A DNA stretch of 64,000 nucleotides from Echinarachnius parma (GCA_037951105.1 JBAMJV010001852.1:1-64000), one strand, 5' to 3'. Positions 1-11,551 are shown, counted from the stretch's first letter. Numbers and translations: made by a program. The notes: generated by a model not told the origin, from the letters alone.

Positions 1-794
1 ATACAAATTGTCCTTGTGATTACAATCAAACAATTTAATAACAAAAATAATGTAATCAAAGCATGCATAATGAATGCAGAAATTATACACGTTAATTGTG
101 TTCCAGCGAATGTAATTAATAGACTAAGCTTACATTATTAACTGTAAGGCTCACAGGAATGTTTAGTGAATTGTGCTCAGACTTTCTACAGATGAGTTGA
201 TTTCGGTGCTAGATTGTCTTCTCAGTCTACAAAGGACACGTTGACTTCACCAAGGCTTGATAAGATCTGAGGAAACCTCTCCTTTACAAAGCATTCATCA
301 AACTCCCAGGTTAGTTTGCTCAACAGGATGTCAGTCTATTTCCATTTCCAGCCAAAAATACTTGTATAAAATCAATATTAAACAAAATTACAATAACATA
401 GGGGGCGGAGCAAGTAACGTAATTGTATTACCCAATCAGATCATGTCATTATGAACGTTGGTAGGGCTAACGGTGCATGCGCACGAATAATGGTTTCGAC
501 AATTATTCCAGCTATCCTTAAAAACATGCCATATCAATGTCATGCCATGCCATGAAACAATAACAAAAGTTACCCCTTAGCTCTGTCATCGTTAGGTATT
601 ATGACTTGTTAACGAGTTTATGACGCAAATAATTAATGGTTCACCAAACTGTTAAATGTTTCCATGCACATTTAAAGGATCGATGGAATATTACACAAAC
701 AAAAGTATGTTATCAGGTAGCCCTTTAGAAAGGCTTCGCGTCTGAACGACTGAACGACTGAACGCGTGGTGGGGACTATCCGGCGAGCGGCGAA
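1..794. other. Stretch with no recognised gene
   Basis: No open frame here looks like a conserved protein and no terminal inverted repeats were found. It is AT-rich sequence flanking the duplication that begins near 795. Confidence 0.5.
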
Positions 795-2212
795 GCTGCG
801 AGCGTTTTTTGGCAAACATGTAGCCTCAGTTGGCTCATGAATATTCATAGCTTGATTTAATAAATTATGCATAGAGGTCAGACGTACATTTAGCTGCGTG
901 CTAGATAGAGCGCATCGCACGTGTGTGTCCATTGAAGTATAACTGTACGTGGTATGTATATATGTCGCGTCGCGGCAATGATGTACGTGATGAACCCGCT
1001 TCCTTATTGGCTGGCTTCCTATAGGGTAGAGGAATTTAATACATAACAAAATAAATTCGTTGGAGAGCAACCCACTTGCCAAAAGGCATCTTGGTAGAAC
1101 GATTCTCTGTCGTAGTCGCGCTCTCCAGTCGTTTCTGCATTAGTGCATACTATAACGCTCAGCTCAGGAGGTGGGAGAGGGGCGTGGTTGGGTTATACAT
1201 ATTCGTTTCTAATGAGAACGAACAAGTTTTGGCTACTAACATAAATTAGAACAGAACTGTTCTATCTCTTGAAGAGATACATAACAACAAAGTTTCTTGA
1301 CTGGCCCAGTAAAAACACAAAAAATATGTGTCAACAATAACTGGGTCATCACCAATTTTCAATAACAATATGCGGAAGGAGCGAGGCTGTCTTGTTTCGA
1401 TGGGGAAATACAAGCACAGTCACCCTGACAGCATTACGAAAACAAACATACACATATATCAGTTTCAGTTTTAGTTTCAGTTTGAGTCGATTACACATCC
1501 AATAAAATACAACAAGACAAACTTTCAAACAATACCGTCCTACAAAATTGTAAAACATATAACAAGGTTAATGATGTGAATAACCAGACACCGCCACTGA
1601 CATGTCTGCTTCCCTGTAGTCTAAAGAAAGCAATATAATATTATAAAGACGCTAAATTCACTTTCCAAGAAAAATTATGCAAGTTATGAGTACATTAAAG
1701 GGACTTAGTAACATTGTCCAAATCCTCAAAATAAAATTTTAATTCTAGCGGTTCCCTCATACCTTGTTGTATTCGTATTACCAATAAATTCATGGGACAG
1801 GTTTCGGTTTTTCAAATTTCCCTTTCGTTACAAAGATATGTACGATCTAAGTATTCAGATAAATCTTACTGTGTACAAAGTGAGTGCAGTGAGTTAGTGA
1901 CTATCACTTTGCATTTTTGCTCATTACTTGGCCATGCAATGTCCATTTGACTTGAAATTTACACACAATACCCTGTGGACATATGAGATAACAACAATTT
2001 ACATTGCATCAACCATTCATCACTTTTTGCACATGTCAACAAAGTTAGTAGATCCCTTTAATAAGCTACGTCGCTATGTAGAAATCCAAATTTGTTGAAA
2101 ATGTACACAATCAAATTTAAAAATGGAACGTTCTATTTTCATATTGTATAGGCATGTGTACAAAGGTGGACAAAGAAAGCTGTTTTCTTGAAAGTTGAAA
2201 GTGGATTTAGCG
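795..2212. repeat. Tandem segmental duplication, copy 1
   Basis: This copy runs from the TTTTGGCAAAC motif near 805 to the GAAAGTGGATTTAGCG motif ending at 2212. It matches 2213-3725 along its length with small differences. About 1.05 kb is shared after removing the element at 1699-2057. Around 1455-1560 the minus strand reads AAACTG-type hexamer repeats after a TTTTATTGG motif, resembling the 3' tail of a non-LTR retrotransposon, so the unit may itself be repeat-derived. No conserved coding sequence was recognised. Confidence 0.8.
1695..2061. mobile_element. TTAA-flanked MITE, family A
   Basis: A 359-bp insert (1699-2057) lies between two TTAA target copies (1695-1698 and 2058-2061). Its ends form imperfect terminal inverted repeats: TTAAAGGGACTTAGTAAC on the left and the complement of TTAAAGGGATCTACTAAC on the right. 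The second duplication copy has the uninterrupted sequence with one TTAA at 3536-3539, so the boundaries are exact. TTAA targeting is known for piggyBac and Kolobok transposons. No transposase is encoded. Related fragments lie at 41323 and 47940. Confidence 0.9.
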
Positions 2213-2457
2213 CCTTTTGGCAAACACGTAGCCTCAGTTGACTCATGATTATTCATAGGCTTGATTTAATAAATTATGCATAGTCTCGGGTACACGTACC
2301 CGTGAGGTCAGACGTACATTTAGCTGTGTGCTAGAGCATATCGCACGTGTGTGTCTATTGAAGTATAACAGTACTTGGTATGAATGTGCATGTGTGTCGC
2401 GTCGCGGCAATGCTGTACGTGATGAACCCCGCTTCCTTATTGGCTGGCTTCCTATAG

Positions 2458-2858
2458 AGTGGTGAAGTGTGATGTCATAAATGATGTCATAAATATTTTT
2501 TTTAGAATTTTCAAATTTGGACTTCATTTTCAGAAAGAGCATAACACATAATGTCCAAATACCAAATATCAAAGGAATAGGTTACATATTGGCTGAGATA
2601 TGCCCATCCGAATGATTTTTTTGGTCAATGGGCAATCAGTGTCATAGTGCACTGGTTCATAAATTTATGAACCAGTGCACTATAACACTGATTGCCCATT
2701 GAAGTAAAATTCACTGAGATGGGCTTATCTCGGCCAATACGTAACCTATTCCTTTGATTTTCGGTATTTGGACATTATTTGTTATGCTTTTCTGAAAATG
2801 AAGTCCAAATTTGAAAATTCTAAAAAAGTGTTTTTTATGACGTCATGGCTTCTGTACT
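2458..2858. mobile_element. Palindromic hairpin MITE with CTATAG duplication
   Basis: A 401-bp insert folds into one long hairpin centred near 2665, where GTGCACTGGTTCATAA is followed by its complement. It is flanked by CTATAG at 2452-2457 and 2859-2864; copy 1 of the duplication has a single CTATAG at the same place, so the insertion is precise. The duplication can also be read as TATA with ends GAGT and ACTC. No coding capacity is seen. A diverged relative lies at 4986-5425. Confidence 0.85.
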
Positions 2859-3593
2859 CTATAGGGTAGAGGAATTGAATACATAACAAAAGAAATTCTT
2901 TGGAGAGCAACCCACTTGCCAAAAGGCATCTTGGTAGAACGATTCTCTGTCGTAGTCGCGCTCTCCAGTCGTTTCTGCAAAGTGCATACTATAACGCTCA
3001 GCTCAGGAGGTGGGAGAGGGGCGTGGTTGGGTTATACATATTCGTTTCTAATGAGAACGAACAAGTTTTGGCTACTAACATTAATTTGAACAGAACTGTT
3101 CTATCTCTTGAAGAGATACATAACAACAAAGTTTCTTGACTGGCCCAGTAAAAAAAAAGAAGTAGGTGTCATCAATAACTGGGTCATCAACAATTTCCAA
3201 TAACAATATGCGGAAGGAGCACGTCTTTCTTTTTCGATGGGGAAATACAAGCACAGTCACCCTGACAGCATTACGAAAACAAACATACACATATATCAGT
3301 TTCAGTTTTAGTTTAAGTTTGAGTCGATTACACATCCAGTAAAATACAACAAGACAACTTTCAAACAATACCGACCTACAAAAATGTAAAACATATAACA
3401 AGGTTAATGATGTGAATAACCAGACACCGCCACTGACATGTCTAGACTGCTTCCTTGTAGTCTACAGAAAGCAATATAATATTATATAGACGCTAAATTC
3501 ACTTTCCATGAACAATTATGCAAGTTATGAGTACATTAATAAGCTACGTCGCTATGTAGAAATCCAAATTGTTGGACAATTTACACAATCAAA

Positions 3594-3661
3594 TAAAAAA
3601 ATGGAACGTTCCATTTTCATATTGTATATAAAAAAATGGAACGTTCCATTTTCATATTGTA
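3594..3661. repeat. 34-bp tandem duplication
   Basis: The segment containing AATGGAACGTTCCATTTTC (an inverted repeat) and the following TATTGTATA is present twice head to tail. In copy 1 of the larger duplication it is single (about 2122-2150). Confidence 0.8.
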
Positions 3662-3744
3662 TAGGCATGTGTACAAAGGTGGACAAAGAAAGCTGTTTTC
3701 TTGAAAGTTGAAAGTGGATTTAGCGTCGATCCGTTGATTTTAGA

Positions 3745-3816
3745 GGGGGGGGGGGGGGGGGGGGAGGGGGCAATTCATTATTTGTGAACAATGCTCGCCC
3801 CCCCCCCCCCCCCCCC
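3745..3816. repeat. Poly(G)20 and poly(C)19 in inverted arrangement
   Basis: A run of 20 G (3745-3764) is followed 33 bp later by a run of 19 C (3798-3816). The two could pair as a hairpin, and the G-run could form a quadruplex. Long open frames here are glycine/proline artefacts. Confidence 0.9.
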
Positions 3817-4607
3817 ACCCACCCCCAACTGCATTGTGTTTTCCGTACGAATCGACGCCGCTAAAACTTACCCTAACCCTTACCCTACTTTCAGCAACCT
3901 GGAAAGTTGAGGAAGCGTCAACCAGGTCAAAGCAAACTGATGTGATAACAAACAAACGAAACCTGGACAGTTGGTGGAAGCTACGCTCAGACATTAATGC
4001 AACCTTTGAGGTAAGAAACAAATATTCCATAATATGCTCACACAGGGCCGCTACAGGTTCTAGCGTCACAGCATCATACTTAACTGCAGTGTTGGCAAAT
4101 GGTCACCAATTCAGGTGAATGTGTGAACAATGGGAAAATTGAGGTGAAATTTGACCTCCCTGGTCACAGTGGTAGGAAAAATCCACATGATATCATCTCC
4201 AGTACGGGGGGGGGGGGGGGGGTCACTCTCAAGATGACTGGCTACGCACCCGCGTCCAAAAATCGACCTGATTTAGTTTTGATTTAAAGTGTAGAATAAA
4301 GGCAAATACTTTAATTTAACTAACTGTGCCATTCGAACAAAATAATTATAGTGAATAATCACCGTGATAAAGTTAACAAATATACACGCCCTTAGTAACT
4401 GACCTGAATCACAGGGAGTAATGTTAGCTTAAATGTTTTTTTAAAGTATGGTCCATGGTGATTATTACTAAAGAAAATATATATGAAATTTAATGAATTT
4501 GTGCATAATTGATCTCAACAAACAAGAACAGGCACATCGTGAAAGCAAGTCAACAGAATCACTTGATTGTAATCGAGAGTTTGAATGTTTTGGAACCCCT
4601 TGTAGTC
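3817..4607. other. Stretch with no recognised gene
   Basis: A short CCCTAACCCTTACCCT motif at about 3871-3889 resembles degenerate telomere-type repeats, and a 17-G run sits at 4206-4222. Open frames here have no recognisable domain. Confidence 0.4.
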
Positions 4608-4985
4608 AATTATAAAAATGAGCGTCAAATTCGAAAGAGCATACAATTTGAATGACAAAATAAACTTTTTTTTTGTAAAATCGGCCCAGAAACGGCTAAT
4701 ATATAAATCCGATCGGAATAAATCTGGGCCCAAGATTTATTCGATGATTCAAACAAAATTAAACCATGCTTACACTTTTTCAAAAATGTTTATTGTCAAA
4801 AGAGGTTTTTAACTAGTGTTGATGCTCTCTTTATTGAATCATTATTTCAATGAAACATCACATGCATTATTTGGTGTTTAAATGGCATTTTTGAATGATA
4901 ACAGGCTTCTTTCTAGTCGTTTGTAATTTTCTATACCTTTCGAGCATTGTGGAGTTATGACTATAAATTTGTTATGTTATTGTGC
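4608..4985. mobile_element. Fragment of TTAA MITE family B
   Basis: The sequence matches internal parts of the family B element seen complete at 21583-22151: AGCGTCAAATTCGAAAGAGC, the segment resembling AATCGGTTCAGAAACGGCT, and GATAACAGGCTTCTTTC. Both ends are missing, so this is a dead fragment. Its right end abuts another hairpin element. Confidence 0.7.
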
Positions 4986-5425
4986 AGATGTCCAAATGCC
5001 CAAAATCAATTAAATATGTTAAGAATTGGCTGAGATATGCCTAATCGCATGATTTTGTTTTGTCAATGGGAAATCAGTGCTTCCAACGCACCCTTTCGGC
5101 AAAACCGGGGGGGGGGGGGGGGGGCTTTGGACGAATGGTCGCGTTCCAGTCAACGCGACGCGACGCCCCCAACGCACCCTTTCGGCAAAACCGGGGGGGG
5201 GGGGGGGGGGGGCTTTGGACGAATGGTCGCGTTCCAGTCAATGCGACGCGACGCGACGCTACCCACCCTTTCGGCATAAGCCTGCGATTAGGCATATCTC
5301 AGCATTCTTAACATATTTAATTGATTTTGGGTATTTGGACATTATTTTGTATGCTCTTTCGGTAAATGAAGTTCAAATTAAAAATTAAAAAAATAAAAAA
5401 GATTTGTATGACCTCATATCTTGTG
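4986..5425. mobile_element. Hairpin MITE related to 2458-2858, carrying a minisatellite
   Basis: The outer arms (about 4988-5060 and 5280-5420) are inverted copies of each other and resemble the arms of the element at 2458-2858: both contain TTGGCTGAGATATGCC, TCAATGGG and TTTGGACATTAT motifs. The central part is replaced by a G-rich minisatellite (5083-5275). Confidence 0.7.
5083..5275. repeat. G-rich minisatellite, about 85-bp unit
   Basis: Two full units and a partial third each contain CACCCTTTCGGCAAAACC, a run of 18 or 20 G (5107-5124, 5193-5212), TTTGGACGAATGGTCGCG and a short array of CGACG. All reading frames are open across it, producing long low-complexity frames that are not genes. 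A single unit recurs at 20440-20556. Confidence 0.85.
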
Positions 5426-5455
5426 TACTCAATTTGCTCAAGAGTAACCATCGAA

Positions 5456-5602
5456 GCCTTGGAATAGTTCACCTTCGGATTTAATTAATTTGTGTGTAAT
5501 CGAAACTTGAAAAGACACAAATCTGAATGATGGTGGTCAGACCAGTGGCGTACCCAGGATTTGTTCAGGGGGGGGGGGATGTCGTCTGACAAATTTATGT
5601 AA

Positions 5603-5633
<31 letters not shown>

Positions 5634-5876
5634 GCCGTATACATTTTTTGAAGCTGAGACCAAGTACATTTACAATTTTCGAGGCTTTAATGTGGTCTCG
5701 AGACCAGCTACAAATTGTAAAGAAGGGGTTCATACCCCCAAAACAGTCATTATTTGGCCAAAAAGGGGGGGGGGGGGGGTTGAACTCCTCCCCCTCCAAA
5801 TCCCTCCCCTGGGTACGCCTGTGGATCAGACTCAAATTAATTAACTCCGAAGGTAAACTATCCAAGTCTTAGATGT
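5456..5876. repeat. Outer hairpin arms split by a hAT MITE
   Basis: The left arm (about 5456-5500, with TTGGAATAGTTCACCTTCGG) and right arm (5832-5876, with CCGAAGGTAAACTATCCAAG) are inverted copies. The element between them (5543-5823) has its own target duplication, so the outer hairpin is older. Confidence 0.7.
5543..5823. mobile_element. hAT-type MITE, 281 bp
   Basis: The ends are CAGTGGCGTACCCAGG and CCTGGGTACGCCTGTG, near-perfect terminal inverted repeats of the CAGTGGCG type common in hAT MITEs. Flanks GGTCAGAC (5535-5542) and GATCAGAC (5824-5831) form an 8-bp target duplication with one mismatch, the hAT length. It contains G-runs of 24 (5606-5629) and 15 (5765-5779). No transposase is encoded. 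Confidence 0.85.
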
Positions 5877-6023
5877 AGAATCTTTAGTAAATGTGTATTT
5901 TGATAAAAATTAGGCCCTTCATAAATTTTGTATACTTGCAGGTACACAATCGAACACACATGACTCGCAACTGAGCTTCATAATACAACGCAAGGCGGTT
6001 GTACAAACCCATTTCCTGGAATA

Positions 6024-7610
6024 GTCCAGTCAATCTAGCATATAAGGGGGTAACCTCGGCAAAATTGCAACACGGGATTTTTTTTTCGGAAGTCCATTTA
6101 TGTTACCTAATTCGACGTATCACCTTGGCAACCCACATAAATCCAAGATGGCCGTGTTTGGCATTTTAAAGGGAGAGATCCACTTTTGCAAGCCAAAATT
6201 CAAAAGCTGCTAGGTTATTGTCTTATATGAAAGGAAATGTCATTTAATAGCATGCCTGAAAAAATTAGGGCTTGAAATCTCTTTTTCGTGGAGTTATAGA
6301 CCTAAAAACTGAATAAACTGAGGGACGTCGGTTAATTAGGTACATACGTATTTTCGGCCGGTGAGTAAGTTCGTACATAGATTTCACGGAGTGCCAGATC
6401 GGTATGCATGACCCCTACGTGACCCGCGCTAGCTACGTGACCCGCGCATAAGTACTAATGTGTGAGCGTTTACCAAGCAAAATACCCAAACATCGCTTAA
6501 ACTGACTAAATGTAATTATATGTTCTTTCTTTTTGAGATCTTTTTCCGTGACATACGTTAACAATGTCGGCTTCACAATACCTTTACGAGAATTAGTACT
6601 ATATTGTTGTAATATTATGCTAAATCAGTTGAACTCCTTTATTGACCGATATATAGTTTAAATGGAGGGACGCATTCGTTTTTCATTCGTAGAATCCAAA
6701 TTAGAGGGCTGTTCGCTCTGATTTTTGTTTTGCGTTACATTGATCCCCCATCCGTCAACTGAAAGCTGTTCAGACGTTTTGTAAAAGTGGACCTGTCCCT
6801 TTAAAGGAGATAATGCTATTTGCCACTTTAACGGCATTCTCTATGGAGAGCATAATTTGTTTACTGTTAGCAACCAGCTACATTGAAATTTAAGTATTCC
6901 AATTGCTAATTCCAATAATTGCGAGTCCAAAAATTGTAATATTGTTCTAATATAACCAAAAGAATGAAGTTGTGTATCATTACATGTGAAATTTGGGGAG
7001 CAGCCATCTTGGATTTAAGAAGGTTGCCATGGTGCTAAATGGAAATAAGTATAACAAATGGACTTGTTGCCCTCCAAAACCTTGGAAAAGTGGTATAACT
7101 TTGCCAATATACTCAATTTGGGGAATATGCAAATTAGGTAAATAACCCAATTATGCAAATTATATGCATTGATAGAGGTTGCAAAGGTGGTAACCCAGCT
7201 GAAGTATCTTTGATATACATTTAGAACATGAATGAAACATAATATTCTGGAATTATTGCTTATTAGAGGCTGTAACCACTGCAAACCACTAATATACATA
7301 AATATGCAAATTAGGGGAAGCCATCTTGGTTTTTTAGGGCGTTGCCTATACGACACATGGAAATGAGCACCGTTAATGGATTCATTGGCCTAAATTACCC
7401 TAGCATAATTGTTTTTATCAATATTGTACTATTCCTAGATAGAAAATGACCCCTGACCACATTTCAGAAATATGCAAATTATCTTTATTATGCAAATTAA
7501 ACCACTTTCCGCAACATTAATTTCTTAAGACTTTTCTTTGGTTGAACAGAATTCCGAAAAAAATCCCATGTTGCAATTTTGCCGAGGTCAAGACCCTATA
7601 TTGACTGGAC
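6024..7610. mobile_element. TA-flanked inverted-repeat element, 1.6 kb
   Basis: Ends GTCCAGTCAAT and ATTGACTGGAC are flanked by TA on both sides. Inside them a longer inverted repeat follows: CCTCGGCAAAATTGCAACA on the left with its complement on the right (about 7567-7588). Both arms contain a CCAAGATGG motif. TA flanks suit Tc1/mariner mobilisation, although the long arms are atypical. A younger element is nested at 6170-6800. No transposase frame is recognised. Confidence 0.75.
6166..6804. mobile_element. TTAA-flanked MITE, family C, nested
   Basis: A 631-bp insert (6170-6800) lies between TTAA copies at 6166-6169 and 6801-6804. The ends are AGGGAGAGATCCACTTTTG and the near complement of AGGGACAGGTCCACTTTTA. 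It sits inside the left arm region of the element at 6024-7610, so it inserted later. It is AT-rich, with no conserved coding sequence. Confidence 0.8.
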
Positions 7611-8097
7611 TAGAATGCGCAAAACGCGGGTAAACTATATAGACAAGAGTCCTCACTGGCAAATATATAGCGCCACTTACGAGAGAGATATGCACAACGA
7701 GGAAGGTCTGCACAACCCATCGATATACACCACTGGATACAGCGTGCTGTACACTGCCGCATTCACGGCGCTGAAGCCGCCGCACAAAACCGGAAGTAGT
7801 TAAAAGTACACCTATCCATTGCGCATGTCGAATACGCGTGTATAGGAAATAAATGTAAATAGAGCGAGAAGATTAAAATGTTTATGTTCATACTCAAAAC
7901 ATAATTGTCAATTAATTTGTAATTATCAAGGATGCCATTTTAAATATGATTGCATGAATAATGAATATCACTTTGAATATCAGGCTCATTCTGAGTAATT
8001 TTACACACAAATATGGAGTATATTAATGCAATATTCTATGCCCAGTGCCAGTTTACTTGTTATTTTGTTATCTTTTTCTATAGGCCTACCCCCTTTT

Positions 8098-8128
<31 letters not shown>

Positions 8129-8740
8129 GGGGGGGTATTGGGACAAAATTATTACAATTAACCAGGGGAAAATTAATATTTTTATTTCGGGGCCCCCTTT
8201 CTAATTTTATGGTAGTTTTCGGGGGGTTATATACGTTTCCAACTTTCGGGGTTACTTTTATAATTTCTCTTTTTTTCGGATTTTATGGTCTACTATTTAG
8301 CTATAATAATGTAAGTGATCATCTGGCATTTGATCACGATCCATACAAAAAAAATAAACAATTTCGCCCCGCCTCATGTATTTTTTCCCCCTGTAATTAA
8401 TGTCGTAATAATAATGTTTTTCATATAGAAGGGAAGTAAATACTTGTATAATATGGTTGCTGTTGGCCCTCAATAATTCAGTAAAACTGAACATTGGGAA
8501 ATCTGTGCTTATAATTTGTATACTAATTATTATTCTAAAATCACAATCAATTTTATATATCTTCACATTCCTCATATCCTCCATTTTTATTCTCAGTATA
8601 TCTATTTCACTCCTTTGACTTTGCAAAGCTGACTTAATTACCAAAGCGCACAAATTCAGATGACACACACACACACACGCGAGCACTGACAAGCAAACAA
8701 ATACACACATAATGCAGCATAATGCAGCATAAACATATAT
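7611..8740. other. Stretch with no recognised gene
   Basis: It contains a (GT)n run followed by 24 G at 8112-8135 and a short CA run near 8661-8680. The open frames are unlike known proteins. A motif around 7728-7745 (CGATATACACCAC) recurs inverted near 11287-11303. Confidence 0.4.
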
Positions 8741-8812
8741 AGGTCCCATTGCAGAAAGAGATACATTCAATTGTAAGTCAAGATTGTATGTCTTTCTGCA
8801 ATGGGGTCCTGC
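8741..8812. mobile_element. Short hairpin, possible MITE
   Basis: GGTCCCATTGCAGAAAGA and the complementary TCTTTCTGCAATGGGGTCC bracket about 30 bp of spacer. No clear target duplication is seen, so mobility is an inference. Confidence 0.45.
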
Positions 8813-8939
8813 ATGGTCATACAAATAAAGAGGCAATTGGTAATGTCATAAAATATAATTACAACTGTTGTTATTTTATATTTCAGAGTCAATAATATAA
8901 TGCACATGTTCATTTCGTATATCATAATATATATACAGT

Positions 8940-9250
8940 ATAGCATTTATATAGTACCATGTACGTATCTAGGTGCCCTATTCAAAGCACATAATTCCCC
9001 TTGGTCATCATGTACTGTTCAAACCCACACAATTATCTTGTGCACTATCTCAACTCCTAGGGGAGCATACTAGCCAAAGCATGCCTGATGATGTAGAGCA
9101 CTACAGGCTAATTTAACACCCGACCAAGGAGAAATTTATGAATGCAAAAGACAAAAGAAAATGGGATTCCAAGTTTCAACCGGGATGCGAACCTGAGAAC
9201 TCCAGGGGCCAAGAGCACGATCATGACCCAGGACCAGCCCTAGTTCCACT
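8940..9250 (-). repeat. SINE-like repeat with a Pol III B-box-like motif
   Basis: The body (about 8975-9120) shares GGTCATCA(T/G)GTAC, TCAAACCC.CACA and GCATACTAGCC with copies near 43495-43630 and 43868-44030. On the minus strand GGTTCGCATCC (about 9185-9195) matches the tRNA B-box consensus closely, as in tRNA-derived SINE heads. A clear A box and target duplications were not identified, so the SINE assignment is tentative. Confidence 0.5.
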
Positions 9251-10052
9251 GATCTCTAGATATGCTTGTGTCATCCTTTGAGGGCGGTATGTGCGCTCTG
9301 CTATATATACGTCATGTTGATTTGTATGTTATTCTAGCATATTGACATCGATGAATTAGAGCCAATGATGCTAATTACCATGGTAAATGTCGCTGGTCCG
9401 TAATTGGGCCCCTTCCCCCAGAATGCTAGACAGGCTTTCTTACCGACTGAGATATAGAAAACCGTAGTTTGGTGTTCGTCCCTGAAACCCCTTAGTTTTT
9501 ATTGCTCGTATGGTCAGAACCTATTATAAACCTGACATAAACCCAAAGAATAGAAATCAACTTAGGGAAATATGCGAGGGAACACCAAAACATATATAAA
9601 GAAACTGACCCCCCCCCCCTTGGGTCAAAGGGGGCGGGGCCTTTTGGGTCAAAGAAGGGGGGCCCTTTGACCCAAACCTGACGGTTTGGGGGGTTTGAAC
9701 CCACCCTTTACCATCTGTAGCAGGGTCTCGAGACCACATTTTATCGGTCTTGACCTAAAAAATGTTACCATTCTCGGCCTCAACAATTTTGAAGGAACCT
9801 GGTCTCATTGAAAATTGCGAATAATCCTGGAGTAATCCTGGTCTCAGTTTTGAAATTTGTAAAGGTACTCAGCCTTCGGCTTCGAAGATGTTTTACGGAC
9901 ACCCCCCCCCCCCCCCCTCCCCCTCCCCCGCTTGTACGAATCTCAATCAATAGTCTCGGTCTTGGACTCAGAAATTTGCCTGACGAAATAACCCCCACTC
10001 CCTTCAAAAAACACCTGGTTACCGTATGCCACTGTGTCCATCTCATTCGTGT
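9251..10052. other. Stretch with no recognised gene
   Basis: It is marked by C runs (C11 at 9609-9619; C16 at 9902-9917) and a G/C-rich imperfect inverted repeat at 9605-9700 around TTGGGTCAAAG and CTTTGACCCAA. The open frames over these tracts are low-complexity artefacts. Confidence 0.4.
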
Positions 10053-10055
10053 CTA

Positions 10056-10082
10056 AACCCTAACCCTAACCCTAACCCTAAA
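10056..10082. repeat. Short interstitial telomere-type repeat (CCCTAA)n
   Basis: About four consecutive CCCTAA hexamers are present, the complement of the TTAGGG telomere repeat used by most animals. The run is short and internal. Confidence 0.85.
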
Positions 10083-11551
10083 ATCAGTTTAAAATAGACA
10101 GCTGATTCCGTAGCTTTGGCCCCGTCAACTGCAGCTTAATGACAAGCTGGCATGATGATCGTTGTGTTGTATATCTACAGTACATGAACCCCGAAGATCA
10201 ACGGATGCGAGATCAATTTATGCAGCTGGCTTAAAGTCGAATCCCGCTGCTGCTGTATACAGCCTAGAATGCAGTTGGTGGCCAGTGAGAAGTGGGCATC
10301 TGATCAGGAATCTAATTTAGAGAAAGAGAAAAAAGAGAAAAAAGTCTTTAGTTTTATATATATGCAAGGCAATGACAAGGTAAACTGAGCACTTTATATT
10401 TAAATACTGGTTTTAAATTTTAGATCAAACAAATTATACCAAACTATCTATACAAACTCTTAAATTTTCATTGTACCACAGTGTCTATTGAAAAATATGC
10501 TACGACTATTGTCCATGGAATGGATTATACTATCATTTGACATTATACATAATTCACATTCATAAATGATATAATTTCAATCATGTGTTCTGGAATTTTA
10601 CTTGCCGTAAAATAAAGGCTTTATTGTTTGGTCACTAGCCCCACTTTGGCTATTCAATTACGTGATTTTCTAAAGCATACATACAATAAAAAGTAATGAT
10701 AACACCGGCCGTGAAGCCAGTTTACCCGTTTTGAATATGCGTGACCGAATTCAGATATGATAACCATACACAAATACAGTACTTATTAACACAAATATTA
10801 CTTTGCATTAAGATAACATAATTGATTCGTAAGATATGATGAAGGAAGATAGGAGAGTTCAAATCTTATTAAAAACCCAAATTTAGAAATGTATACCACA
10901 AATGTGACAAAATCTGCGCGATTCGCCCCTAAAAGACTCTTTTCAGGCCCTTTCGAAAGTTTCGGGCAGAACTGCACAAAACCCAACACAATTAACAGTA
11001 TATGGGGCACATATAACACGAAAGAAAACAAGTGAATAAATTGCGCAAATGATGCATTTTCTCAGACCTAATACATTTACTCACCACTAACGAGTTCTTC
11101 TATGATAATGAAATATCCTTTTCATTCCATCAAGTGGAACTCAAGATGCCACAATAATGTGGTTTTCCGTCGTTGAATATGGTCAATATTACACGCAAGT
11201 GAATGGAGCACTTTTGTTTATAGGTGCACTTTTGGATATTGCTGACACTGTCGCTGGCTTCATGATGAGGGCGCTGTTGCTATATCCCGTGGTGTATATC
11301 GATGGTACAACCATGTCATATGATCGCTGCCAGTAAGGACAAGGCGTGTCCGCCAATCCCCAGAGAAATTCCCGGGCATATATTAACTCGATCTTCGCTG
11401 ATTGGTCGAATGGACACCACGCATACACGTAATTTGCATCATGCATCACGTGACTTTGATCGTAAAGGTATCACGTGATTTAGACCATGTATCACGTGAT
11501 TTTGTTGTTGTCACAATCTGCGAGGTGCGGTGCGCAGAGGTTTAGGGTATA
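10083..11551. other. Stretch with no recognised gene
   Basis: AT-rich sequence with no convincing coding region. Near 11400-11515 the CACGTGA motif recurs several times (ATCACGTGA or similar), which may be a short repeat or a cluster of E-box-like sites. Confidence 0.4.

Larger units (their letters stand above)
2213..3725. repeat. Tandem segmental duplication, copy 2
   Basis: This is the second copy of the unit at 795-2212, directly adjacent and in the same orientation. It lacks the TTAA MITE but carries a different insertion (2458-2858) and a local tandem duplication at 3594-3661. The LINE-like hexamer tail is repeated at about 3297-3400. The shared stretches near 2870-3400 and 1031-1560 are nearly identical, suggesting a fairly recent duplication. 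Confidence 0.8.

Noticed and set aside
3740..4287. Gly-rich frames near poly-G runs
   Set aside because: Low-complexity translation of G/C tracts with no domain.
5037..5388. Overlapping Gly- and Pro-rich frames
   Set aside because: Produced by the G-rich minisatellite and homopolymer runs on both strands.
8013..8400. Hydrophobic frame with Gly run
   Set aside because: It depends on (GT)n and G24 sequence; the membrane-like character comes from AT-rich codons.
10056..10082. Chromosome end
   Set aside because: Only about four telomere-type hexamers, with ordinary sequence on both sides.
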